64,000 nt of DNA from NCBI GenBank assembly GCA_905178155.1, contig CAJINV010000004.1:1874391-1938390 (forward strand), in the 5' to 3' direction. The position numbers and the translations under genes were made by a program. The stretch comes from Amoebophrya sp. A120 (Eukaryota > Sar > Dinophyceae > Syndiniales > Amoebophryaceae). Under the pieces are notes generated by a model. That model saw only the letters and a list, made by a program, of their open reading frames with translations, did no database searches and was not told the origin of the DNA. Shown piece by piece: positions 1 through 10,100 of the stretch (position 1 is its first letter; every line of letters starts with the position of its first letter).

Positions 1-190
1 CATGCAGGGGGCTAGAAAGGATGCCCCGCTGCGAAGGTGGAGGGGGGGGTCCGGGGGGGGCTTGCCCCCCCCGGCCACATACCTCCCTGGCCAGGTGGCC
101 AGTTTGTCATGCAGGGGGCTAGAAAGGATGCCGGAGCACGGCCGAGCCGGAGGAGGCAAGCGACCCAGCCGGAGCACGGCCCGAGCCTCA
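1..190. repeat. G-rich direct repeat at the window edge
   Basis: A block containing GGGGGCTAGAAAGGATGCC occurs at about 7 and again at about 114, and GCCGGAGCACGGCC-like words occur twice between 130 and 183. The spacing is about 107 bp. The words GTCATGCAGG resemble the interior of the introners downstream, so this is probably the inside of a larger repeat whose left part lies outside the window. No protein is supported here. Confidence 0.45.
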
Positions 191-1380
191 CCTTGTGGAC
201 TCCTTGCAGGATGCAGTGTTTCGAGTGCGCAGAGCAGCGGCGACGGCATCCTCATCCAGCGACGCAACAAGTACCCCCGACACCACCACAGCGACGCTGG
301 ACGGGAAACAGCGAGCATGTTGTTGGCGAAAATCCGAAAGGAAAAATCGAAACAAACGACCGAATATCAAATGCAAAAATGTCTGGGTCTGGAAGAATAC
401 AAGTTTGTCATGCTTGGCCGGTAATACAGAAAAGTCTGTGATGCTTGTTGCGCTACAACGTCGCTTGTTTGTCATGCAAAGAGGCCATTTGTCATGCGCT
501 TAGCGCTAGACATAGCCGCTCAGAAACTTGTCATGCACAGCTTCGCAACACAGTTTGCGGAAACACAAACCTTATTGGGTTTTCGCCGGAAAAATGTAAG
601 TGATATGAGGAGTATGACATCCTCAAAGAACACAAATGTACAAGAACACGCTACGACGTTGAATTTTCATCCAGTACTTTCACAAACTGTTTTAATTTTA
701 TAAGTATACAGGTATCCGTCTCGCCTAAGGGTAAGGGATAAAAAAGTGCAGCGCAACTCAAGAAAGAAACGTGTTATCATCATCGGCCATTCAGTCACGC
801 TTTCCAAAAAGCTTTAACCTAATGGAAAACCTCGGCTACTGATGTTCGTTTTGCGGCAGGCCAAGGATTCACCTAAAAATACAATGGAGGTTTCTCCCTC
901 GCCGATTCCATAAAAGCTAAAGCGTTCACTCTTCCTATGGTTCGGATCTGGAGGCACAGCCCAGGAGAAGCTCGCTCAACCTCCAGAAGCTATTGCATTC
1001 GACATCGTTTCTCATTTTTGACTCCGTCATCCTCTCACACAGAATCCGCAGAGGATCGATCCGGCCAAGGAAGAACACAGAAGATCTCCTGATTGCGTTT
1101 CATCTATTCTATTTTGCGTCCGATGAATCCATTCATATATGGATTTTTATCTTGTTTGTGTCCTTCATCGAAAAAAAAGATGTCGAGGAGCTAAATATTA
1201 AATCAGTCGGATGAAAAAGCTGGACGTGATAGCGACATATGATCAAACGCTGCTAAAAGCCAACAAGTGAGAAGAAATTTAACCTCGCACCCCATCATGT
1301 CGTATCCGTTTTCGTGTCATTTCTGCGTTTGATTTTTTCGTGTTTTGCAATTTCAATCGTTTAACCCCGGCGCTCGCAGC
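191..1380. other. Non-coding stretch upstream of the first gene
   Basis: Apart from the orphan introner end at 365, I see no supportable gene. Short open frames lack continuity and domain signals. An A+T-rich tract around 1090-1260 precedes the first gene and may hold its promoter, but no recognisable core element was found. Confidence 0.4.
365..606. mobile_element. Family A introner, left end with eroded right end
   Basis: The left terminus TATCAAATGCAAAAATGTCT at 365 is a perfect family A end. Its interior matches the copy at 61984-62227 (same subfamily: GCTTGTTGCGC, a TAGCGCTAGACATAG-like word, AAACTTGTCAT). The expected right end is not recognisable; a weak candidate stops near 606. It is not inside a gene I can identify, so it may be a relic in lost coding sequence. 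Confidence 0.45.
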
Positions 1381-4300
1381 ATGCCGCTCGAAGGAGAACG
1401 AGGAGAGGGGATCGTGGATCCCTACACCAACGGAAACGAAATCAACCCCTACGCAACTGGGTTCGGAAACCAAAGCACGCAGATGGTCAACCACGAGGAG
1501 CGGCGCCAGATTGCGCTCCTGCAAGACCGGAACAAATTCCACGGCGATCATCTGACTTCGGATGGAAATCAGTGCCAGTATCACGATCCCGATGGAGTGA
1601 AAAACCCCTCGTCCAAGAGTGGCAACTCGGCCCTCTTGCCGATCCTTGCCAGCGTTTTCGGCGGTATTTTGCTGTTCCTGGGCGGCAGCTTTCTCCTATT
1701 TCTCAGCCAAATCGACTGGGACGACCCAGAGCTCCGAGAATTCACCTTTGATACCTTTTTCCACCGGCATATTCTCTTCGTATGCATTGCAAAAGCATCG
1801 CACTCGTAATCAACAATTTAGGGATGCATGACAAAGGAAGCAGGCTTCTTAGGTCAATCAGCATCAGCAAAGCAAAATCCTTGACTTAAAAGAAAATTTG
1901 CATGGCTTGCAACCTCTAAAACAAAACTACATCGGAAACTATCCTCGTTCGGGAACGAGGCGCGCAGACCCCGGATTTTTTCAAAAAGTGAGAACGCAGT
2001 GAGTTTTCGTGTGGGCTCTCGTTCCGGAACCAGAAACGCTGTGAGAATTCACTGAATTGCCACTCCAGGACTTTACAAAAAGTGAGAACGCAGTGAATTC
2101 TTGCGCGGCTTCTCGTTCCGGAACGAGAAATGGAGTGAGAATTTACTGAATTCTCACTCCAGGACTTTTCAAAAAGTGAGAACTCAATGAGTTCTCGCTT
2201 GGTTTTCGTTTCGGAACGAGAAATGGAGTGAGTAGAATTCACTTAATTCTCAATCCTGGAAAATTCGCGATCCCAAAGTGGGACTTTTCAAAAAGTGAAT
2301 ATTCACTGAATTTTCACTCGATTTCTCGTTCCGGAACGAGAAGCCGAGTGAAAATTCAGTGAGTATTCACTTTTTGAAAAGAGTCACTTTTGGAGCATGC
2401 ATGTTTCTGGAGAGAGGCTTCAGCTCCCGGAGTGAAAATTTTCCGAAAGTGAAAATTCACTGAATTTTCACTTTTTGAAAAAAATCACTGTTGGATCACG
2501 AATTTTCCGGGAGAGAGACTTGAGCTCCCCGAGTGAAAATTTTTAAAAAGTGAAAACTCAGTGAATTTTCACTCGATTTCTCGTTCCGGAACGAGGCCTC
2601 GTTCTGGAACGAGAAATCGAGTGAAAATTCACTGAATTTTCACTTTTTGAAAATTTTCACTCCGGAGGCGAAGTTTTCCCGGAGCGCGAATTCGGGAAGC
2701 GGGATTTTTCCAAAAGTGAAAACTCACTGAATTTTCACTCGATTTCTCGTTCCGGAACGAGAAACCGAGAGAAAATTCAGTGAATATTCACTCCTGGAAA
2801 AATCTCACTCCGGAATTTCGAAAAGTGAATTACTAGGCTTCTGGTTCTTCCGGAACGAGGCCTCGCTGAATTACCACCCCCGAGAAAAGCTATCTCATCC
2901 CGGAATCATTCTGGAAGTGGGATTTTCGTAGAGTGGCAATTCAGTGAGTTATGACTACATGAACAAAAAAAAACCGCAAGCGCTGACCTTTTACAGCACA
3001 CACGGCAGAAATAGGGCGAGGGCTACCGATTCAAATTGCAGGAAGTTCCGTAAGCGTGTTGCTCTGTCGCTAGTAGCGTTTGCTGCATGGCGCGAAAAAT
3101 TTTTTGCGAGCCTTCTAATTGCAGCGCGCTATTGCCCGCGCCACATCGCCGAGAGGAACGCCCTGCCACACTGCCTGCAAGGTGCCTGTGGTGTCGTTGG
3201 TTCGTAAGCCACGCCTGATTTTTGTGGTTCGCAACGTCGCCCGATGTTTTGGCTTCAGTATGTTCAAAACGCTCGAAGTTGTAGCATTTGGGCTCTCGTT
3301 CCCCAACGAGGGGAGTTTCCGACGCGAAGCGGGGGGGTCTTTGCAAGTCATGAAAATTTGCATATTCAATTCCTACGTAGCTTCGAAGTTACAGATACTC
3401 TTGCAATGCATACTTCGATTTCAGCTACAACTACCACACGCGTACAATTTTCGAAAATTACACCTGCGACGATGGCACGGCCGCGGTTGGCGGGGAACAA
3501 GTCCCTATCATCGGCACGTCGGGCTTAACACGCCGTTACGACGTCCTCACGGTCTATGACCCGGCCACGAGCGGCTACGTGTTGCAGCGCGGCCAGTCCC
3601 GGCAGGTGCGTGGCCCGTACGGCAGCAAACCGGTGAAGTGCGTGTCCTGCGACCAAACGTGGCGCAAGTGGTACAAACTGCTGGAAAATCAGCAGATGAC
3701 GGTCAACATGGGACCATTCGCCTCGCCGCAAGACCAAGCCAACCCGTGGGTCAGAACGACGAGCGTGTGTGTCGAGGACGTGCGCGAGTGGCCGCTGTTC
3801 AAGTGCTATCCTCTGCAAAAGTGCAGTACTAGCAGCACAAATCGCACTACTTAACCACAAATTTGGTCTGCTTGTTCACAGATAGAGATAGAATTTGTAA
3901 TGCGGGTTTATTTCCTTCCGACTCAGAGAGTGAAGACAAAGAGATTTGTCAAGGCATGATTGCAATCAGTAGGAGTAAGACGCTTTTGCAATGCTATCCG
4001 GAAAAAAAAGTGTGTAAGTGTAACTTTCTTTCAGGAACAGCATCACAAATTTGTTCTACATGACAGAGAAAACCTGTCGTGCGTGGCTTGTAAGGGAAAA
4101 CACACATGAAAAAAGGACTTCATGGCTGTGTGGCATGACAGGTGTAAACTGTTTTGCATTTTCTGCATCAGAGATTTACACTTACACAGTTTTTTTCTTG
4201 CATAAATGCATAAGTACAAGAAGGAAGCGACCAAGCAGGAGCGGTCCGAGAATTACCCGCACCTTATCACGCAGAAAGAAGCTGCCGGAATGAGCATATT

Positions 4301-5793
4301 TCTATTTGCATTTGCAATGGAAAAATAAGTATAAACAAAAAAGTCTGTCATGGGAGAGCCCATAGCACGCTGTTTGAGATATGCAAGACAGAGAGATCTT
4401 CCTGTGTGTTTGTCTTTGCGTTTGTTCAAGCATGCCCTGCCGGCTTTTCCCTCTGTGATACACCTGATGCAGGTCGATCCCGCGACCGGAAAAAACCGCG
4501 ACCCATGGTTGTCCAGCGCGAACGCGGGGCCGGACGACCTGGGCGAGCCCCATCCGGGGGTAATGGTGTCCGCCACGCCACCTACCATGATCCACAACTG
4601 CGTCACCTGCAGTGGCGCCCGCGGGGAGGAGGCCTGGACGTGGTATGGCGTTCTCAAACGTTACATTCTCAACTGTTACATGATTTGTAATGCAAATTTA
4701 CCAGCAAGATCGCATCGCCACGATTAAGCTGCTTCGCATGACAAATCTCCGAAGGGACAGACAGCAGCTAAATCTGCGCCAAATCTGTAAGGCAAAAGGC
4801 GCAATCTTCCGCCTTTCACTTTTGCCGTTCTTGCATTTACAAATTCGTGTAACAGTTGAGAATGTAACACTTGAGAACGCCATACGTGGAATCGCGAACT
4901 TGTGAAAATGAGCCCAGTTTTGGCAGAAACGGTATCAAATGTAAAAATGTCTGGGTGGTCTGGAAGATTGCAACTTGTCATGCTAAATCTGCAGCATGCA
5001 AAAATCTGTGTTGCATGATTACCAAAAGTCGTCCAGTTTTGACCAAGTCGGGAGGTAGTTTCTCATGCAGGATAGGCATTAGAAAGGTCTCGCAGAATCT
5101 GTCACGCTAGGTCCTGCATTCCAGACCTCATGGGTCATTGAAAAGCAGCATGACAAATCGCGCATTCTTCCAGACCCAGACATTTTTGCATTTGATAAAC
5201 GGAGGTGTTCAACCATACCTTAAAGCGGATGGAAAAAGTCAAAACCTACGATCCCCATCGCGTCATCGAGGTCTACGTAGACATCAAGCGGTGCTCTCCC
5301 AAAACTATCCTGTGCAAGAGATGTAGTTCTTGAATCGTAGTCGTGTATGAAAATGAATTTATCAAATTGCTGTTTTGCAGCATGTTGGCAGATCTCGTCC
5401 TTTCCGATCCGCCTCTACACCATGGGAAATAATTTAATTTTCTTTTTAAAGTACAAGTTCGTAAAAATGCCATTTCGACTAAAGAATCCGATACTTTTGC
5501 AATCTATGAAAAAGTATGCGCGGCAGCGACAGCTGGAATGGGAAACGGGGCAGAGCCAGTCAGTCACCGAGACGCTGACCCGGATTAAAGAGCACCAGCC
5601 GCACGGCGACCGGCGGCAGCAGGAGGAGCGCTCCCGGGAGCGCGATCCCGAGTCGCGGACCGGGTTTTTGGCCCCGGAGTTGGCGCAGCAATTGGATGAA
5701 ACGCTGGCCGAGGTGGGAGCCCTGCGTGCCGAACTTGGCCAGGCGAACGCAGCTTTGGATAATCAGCTGGAACAGGCCGGACCGAGTGCGTAG
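1381..5793 (+). CDS. Unknown single-pass membrane protein, split by introners
   Basis: Start chosen at MPLEGERGEG (1381); an in-frame upstream Met at 1345 is possible. Exons: 1381-1780, 3418-3806, 4213 to about 4290, about 4473-4643, 4890-4932, 5203-5305, about 5508-5793. The frame rejoins across the introners at 1781, 4644, 4933 and 5306; the join between about 4290 and 4473 is unresolved. The first exon encodes a polar N-terminus, then one membrane segment (LLPILASVFGGILLFLGGSF, about residues 94-113) followed by an acidic stretch. The next part carries Cys pairs (KCVSCDQTW, later HNCVTCSGA) that could bind a metal or form disulfides. The C-terminus is charged, with a short heptad pattern around LDETLAEVGALRAELG. 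I do not recognise the family. The Cys-containing region after the membrane segment may be lumenal or extracellular. Confidence 0.7.
1781..3412. mobile_element. Family B introner enlarged to 1.6 kb by a nested satellite
   Basis: Left end TATGCATTGCAAAAGCATCG at 1781; right end GATACTCTTGCAATGCATA ends at 3412. Perfect 5-bp duplication CTTCG (1776-1780 and 3413-3417). Removing element plus one CTTCG joins the two exons in frame. Normal family B copies are 150-200 bp; the extra length is the palindromic array at about 1930-2950 plus flanking unique sequence. Confidence 0.88.
1930..2950. repeat. Palindrome-rich satellite array nested in an introner
   Basis: The 16-bp palindrome CTCGTTCCGGAACGAG occurs at 2112, 2325, 2580 and 2746, with a variant at 1944 and decayed copies elsewhere. 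Between copies runs a second palindrome, GTGAAAATTCACTGAATTTT and its complement, with CTTTTTGAAAA spacers. Spacing is irregular (roughly 60-250 bp). The array can fold into many hairpins. It contains no gene; the minus-strand open frame across 1916-2242 is a by-product of the repeat. Confidence 0.85.
3807..4212. mobile_element. Family B introner interrupted by a family F introner
   Basis: Left end TATCCTCTGCAAAAGTGCAG at 3807. The right end is split: CTTTTGCAATGC (to 3994) continues as ATA at 4210-4212 after the inserted family F element and its duplicated AATGC. With the insert removed the terminus reads TTTTGCAATGCATA, a normal family B end. The flanking 5-mers differ slightly (AGTGC and AGTAC). 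Confidence 0.8.
3995..4204. mobile_element. Family F introner nested in a family B introner
   Basis: Ends TATCCGGAAAAAAAAGTGTG and CACAGTTTTTTTCTTGCATA; arms pair through the GTGTAAGTGTAA block. Perfect duplication AATGC (3990-3994 and 4205-4209). The target is the terminal repeat of the older element at 3807-4212, so this insertion is the younger of the two. Confidence 0.88.
4644..4884. mobile_element. Family G introner
   Basis: Left end TATGGCGTTCTCAAACGTTA, right end GAGAACGCCATA; inner arm ACATTCTCAACTGTTACATG is repeated inverted. Perfect duplication CGTGG (4639-4643, 4885-4889). Removal joins codons for W and N in frame in the membrane-protein gene. Confidence 0.92.
4933..5197. mobile_element. 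Family A introner
   Basis: Left end TATCAAATGTAAAAATGTCT, right end CAGACATTTTTGCATTTGATA without its first base. Perfect duplication AACGG (4928-4932, 5198-5202). Its interior (TCTCATGCAGGATAGGCAT) places it in the same subfamily as the copies at 35404 and 62987. Confidence 0.92.
5306..5506. mobile_element. Family B introner, worn ends
   Basis: Left end TATCCTGTGCAAGAGATGTAG without its last base, right end CCGATACTTTTGCAATCTA. CTAT occurs at both borders and a join through it keeps the frame. Ends are less exact than in most copies. Confidence 0.7.
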
Positions 5794-7137
5794 AAAATGA
5801 TTTACGTATAGTGAGTGCCCTGCTAGCTTCCTCTAGCTTTAGACGGACATAGAAAGTGGATAAAAAAGCGTGCGCTCAACTCTAATTCTAATTGTAGTAC
5901 CTACTCAACAGGACCGTTCTGTAAATACCCGAAAATGATTTCTTGAGAATTTAGCATGCTGCGAGGATGATGCAGATTCAGGTAGTATCAATCGATTTGC
6001 TATATTTTGTGGACAATTTGCTTGTGCTGTACGTCTGTTATGATCGAGCCAATCGATGCCACGATCTGCTGCTCCGTGGACAATGAATTATAATTTTGAG
6101 AATTAGGATGTAGTATCGCATTGCTCAAAACAATTACTTTAAAAAACGGTTACACTTATCTTCACCGATAGGACTTTTTGGTTTTGGAACTTTTGGCCAA
6201 CCCCGATGACACTGAATCTATCTGCAGATAAAAGTCCCGGCGAATGCCATTCTGCCAGAGGTCATGGACATGAAGCTCTGGCGTGTAGTGGTCGTCACCG
6301 ACACGCCTCACACTGACTTCTATGCAATTGCAAGTGAACAGTGTTTCCTTGTGTTGAGATCGTCATCTTTCGAAGCCAATTGTGTAATCTCGTATAGATT
6401 GGCATCCCTGCTGTCGAGCGAATTGTGAGAGCGACGCACGTCGTGAGCAGTTTTAGCCATGTCATTTAGTTGTAGGCGATTGCAGCTATACCTAAACCTA
6501 TACGCACATGTTCACACAGGTCGACAATATTTGTGGGCCAACGTGCAAAGTCGAAAGTTGCGAGCCAGTGCGCCCCCTGGTACCGCCCGCACGTTTCGGT
6601 GCTGCATGCAACACAGTCGCATCGATCTCCATGTGCATAAACGTCGAGGGTGTTTCTCGGAGAAAATAACTTCCCAGTGCGTTGTAAATCGAAGAAATGT
6701 CCTCGTGGCTCCGTCGTGCTGTGGGCGACGAAACAATTTTTTCAAACCTCATACAGCCGACTACGTACTCGCCGCCTGTCTTCTTCCGTACGTTTACATG
6801 TAGCATGTACTCAAAACGCCTCTTTGCGCGATAAGTCTTAGCTTTGCTTTATGACACTCGCATCCCAAGAGTGTCTGTTCGTCGGAAGGATCGTTCCAGC
6901 GACGTCAACCTTAATGGCACCATCAGCGTCCACATTCTGCCCTACCAGCAGTATCTTCAAAACATTGCCGGCCTCGTTGGCCTTCGTTGCAGTAAATCAG
7001 TAACAACTGCAGGACCATCACAGCGATAGGTAAGGATGAAGCAGGTCCAGGTCCAGTAAGGAACTTTTCATCGCGCCTCATCCCCGTGCTTGGTGTAATT
7101 CCTGTGCTGTTGACGCGACTAGGACTACTTAGACATC
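5794..7137. other. Intergenic region, nothing recognised
   Basis: About 1.3 kb between two plus-strand genes. It has A+T-rich tracts and scattered short open frames on both strands (for example about 6459-6806 both ways) with no domain signal and no introners. The absence of introners here fits their restriction to genes. Confidence 0.5.
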
Positions 7138-10100
7138 ATGCCGTCTCTCACCACAAAAACGAGTCCTGGAAAGGAGCAAGCGAGCGGCTCGTCACTGCTG
7201 AATCCACCGGCGCGTTTTGCTGCAGGTAAAACTATTGTTTCTGCTTCATCACAAGAACAGCGGCTTATTGATAAACCTTTTTTATGATCCATCGGAAGGG
7301 ACAAAACTAATCAAAACTGTTGTCGTGCTTCTACTTACGCGAAGTAAAGCGCAAGAAGAATTTATACCAATCTACTGTAGGACGTACGATTTCATGCGGA
7401 CAAAAAATTATGAAAAATGATCCCAACGCTATTTTTTTTCGAGAGAGTTTTTTTTTAAACGTACGTATACTTTTCATTGTCAACCAAAACCAGGCTCCAC
7501 ACAACGACCAACTCCGTCCGTCTCCGGCAAAGTCGACCCGAATAGCGCCGCCTCTTCCCTTGTCGGGCTTCCCGCGGCCCGAATCGGCATCGAACCGCCA
7601 CGGCGCACGGCGCATTTGATTTCTCCGGTGGATCACAGCGTCGTTGGTGGAAACAAGAACAGCTCTTCGTCTTCTTCCTCTAAAGGAAATAATGTGCAGC
7701 CCTCGACGTCAACGACCACAAGTGCGTCTAGAAGTGCAGCGGTCGCAAATGATCCATCCGCCGGCGGGAGACAGCAGAACCAGTTTCTCGCTGCCGCAAA
7801 CAATTCATTTATTTCTGGCAAAAACATCAAACCGAGCGCCTCTAGTACAACTGCAGGCAGCGCGGTTGTAGCACAGCAAACCGGGGGCAGCTCCAAGCGC
7901 ACGACCCGTGGCGACACGCTCTACGAAAGTCCGCGGAGCCAATATTCGACTACACGGATGGACGAAAATGCGCGAGGATTATACGACGAGGATGACAGGA
8001 ACACCACGAACGACAACTACGTCCGGGGTACCATGTACGAGAGCCCGGAGAAGGAACTGCAGGAGCTGCAACAGGAAAATAGTACTTACTCCGACCGAAA
8101 CGGAAACGTCGGAGGACCCGTAGTAGCGCCCCCTGCTACCACGACCAGCGGCGCCGGTACGTCATCCTCCTCCTTCCAAGACAAAGCGGAGCTGTTCCAG
8201 AAAGCGCAGCACTACCGACCCCCCATCAGCATGAACAACGCCAACATTCTCGAGCAGGCCGCCGTGGGACGGAAATCAGTCGCGGACCTCTCACACCGAC
8301 AGCACTTTCGTCACGCGGACGACTCGAGTATGATGCGGTGCAGAAGTGTTGTCGTCGCAGTAGTGTTGTCTTAAGTTTGCATGACAAAGAAGGCATGATC
8401 CTGTACGTATTGTCTAAAACATTTCGGACGATCAGGACGGATCGATGCCTTTGTCGAGGAAAAGGGAATGAAATTATCGAGAAAGATTGATGATTTACAT
8501 GTTCGTACACGAGAATCTTCCATCAATCTATCCGTACTTCTACCTATGTTTAGTGTACTCTACGATATCGATTCCGATACTTTTGCACCGAATATCAGGG
8601 AGCATGTTGTCCTCGTCACACAGCAGTGCGCAGGACGGATCAGAAGGCGGAGCTAACGCGAAGGAAAAGCTGGTGCGGAAGCTATGCATTGCAAAAGTAT
8701 CGTACTAGTATAAATCGCATGACAAATTTGCTCAGCGTGAGAAATGAAATTTGTCATGCTGTTTTACCTTGGAAAGGAGATTTGTAATGCATGATTGCAA
8801 TTACTACGAGTACGATACTTTTGCACAGGATAGATGCCTGATGGTAACGATCATATTTTTAGAAACACGGCTGTTGCAGCACAGGCACAAGACATGTAAG
8901 ACCGGTGAATGAAACAAGTCACTTTTCTGAGTAGGGACAGAGTAACACTTGTCCTTGTCAACCTTACCTTTGACAAAGATAGAAAAAGACCAACGGCCCC
9001 CGAGGCTCGCGGGTTCATCTTTTTTTCGTTTTTATCCTGCAAAAGCAAAACACCACCGGTCTCCGTCTCATTGTTTGAATATAGAAATTGTGCCGGTCTG
9101 CTGGAACAACAATCAAGTCGTTTTTTCACGTTTCCTATGCTACTACAGGTACTCTGCAGCGTTGCGGCTCTCCGTCGAACGCCACGAGGCGCAGCATGCA
9201 CAACTTGCATCGCAACTTCGAGAACCATCCGCGCACCACCCATATTTACGGCCACAACTACCGGGGGGCGGACGCGGCGGAGGCCATCCAGGCCGGCCGG
9301 AAAACCGCCGTCGCCGGGCAGGCAGATGCCAAATACGAGTCGCCAAAATACAAGTTCCAAGGCCCCTCGCCCGACAAAATCGACGGTCTGGCGCTTCTGA
9401 AACAGAAAAAGCTCGAGCAGGACATGAACGAGGATGGTGGCAGTGAATCCATGATGCAGAGTCGCAAGAGCCAGAAGCCGACCCCTTCGCGCTCCCTTTC
9501 TCGCGCGGCACGTGTTCGCAGAAAAAGACGGCGGACTGCGGTGCGGGAAGCGACCAAGCGCCGCACGGACGCGAGGCGAAAGCGCAATCTGGAAGACTCG
9601 ACGTCCTCGTTATCGGGGTGCACAACTCCCCGTCCTTTCCGTCCCCACCGCTCATTTGTAATGCAAAATACCAATCTACCCCGCCTTTCCCTATCCCTTT
9701 GGTACTGCCTGCATGACAGGTTCTTCCGGAAGCCGAAACAGCACTAGAGTCGGAGGTCGTGAAATTGTCATACAAGAAATGCGTTATGTTGCTGTAGATG
9801 CCATAGCCATCCAAATAAGAGGGAGCAGGGGGTCGGAGGACTTGTGCACTTTCATACTGCTCGGAAGATCATGAGGATGAGGAGCACCAGGATCACGACT
9901 CTGAGCTGGACGACATTGACGGTCAACACGAACAACATGGAAATAAATCCCGCAACTACCGACCGAGAAACGATCTCCACGACATTTCCTTCTCTCCCGA
10001 CCAAGACCGCCAGCAGCAGTTTCAGTTTCAGCAGGATCATCACGATGCTCCTCGCGAAGAGGAGCTCGGTTTTCTTGACGATCGGACGCGTGAGCCGCGA

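Noticed and set aside
1916-2242. Minus-strand open frame of 108 codons
   Set aside because: Its repeated peptide is a direct translation of the palindromic satellite.
6459-6806. Overlapping open frames on both strands
   Set aside because: No start context, no domain, no frame continuity; typical chance frames.
7633-7917. Minus-strand frame opposite the large gene
   Set aside because: A shadow of Ser-rich coding sequence on the plus strand.
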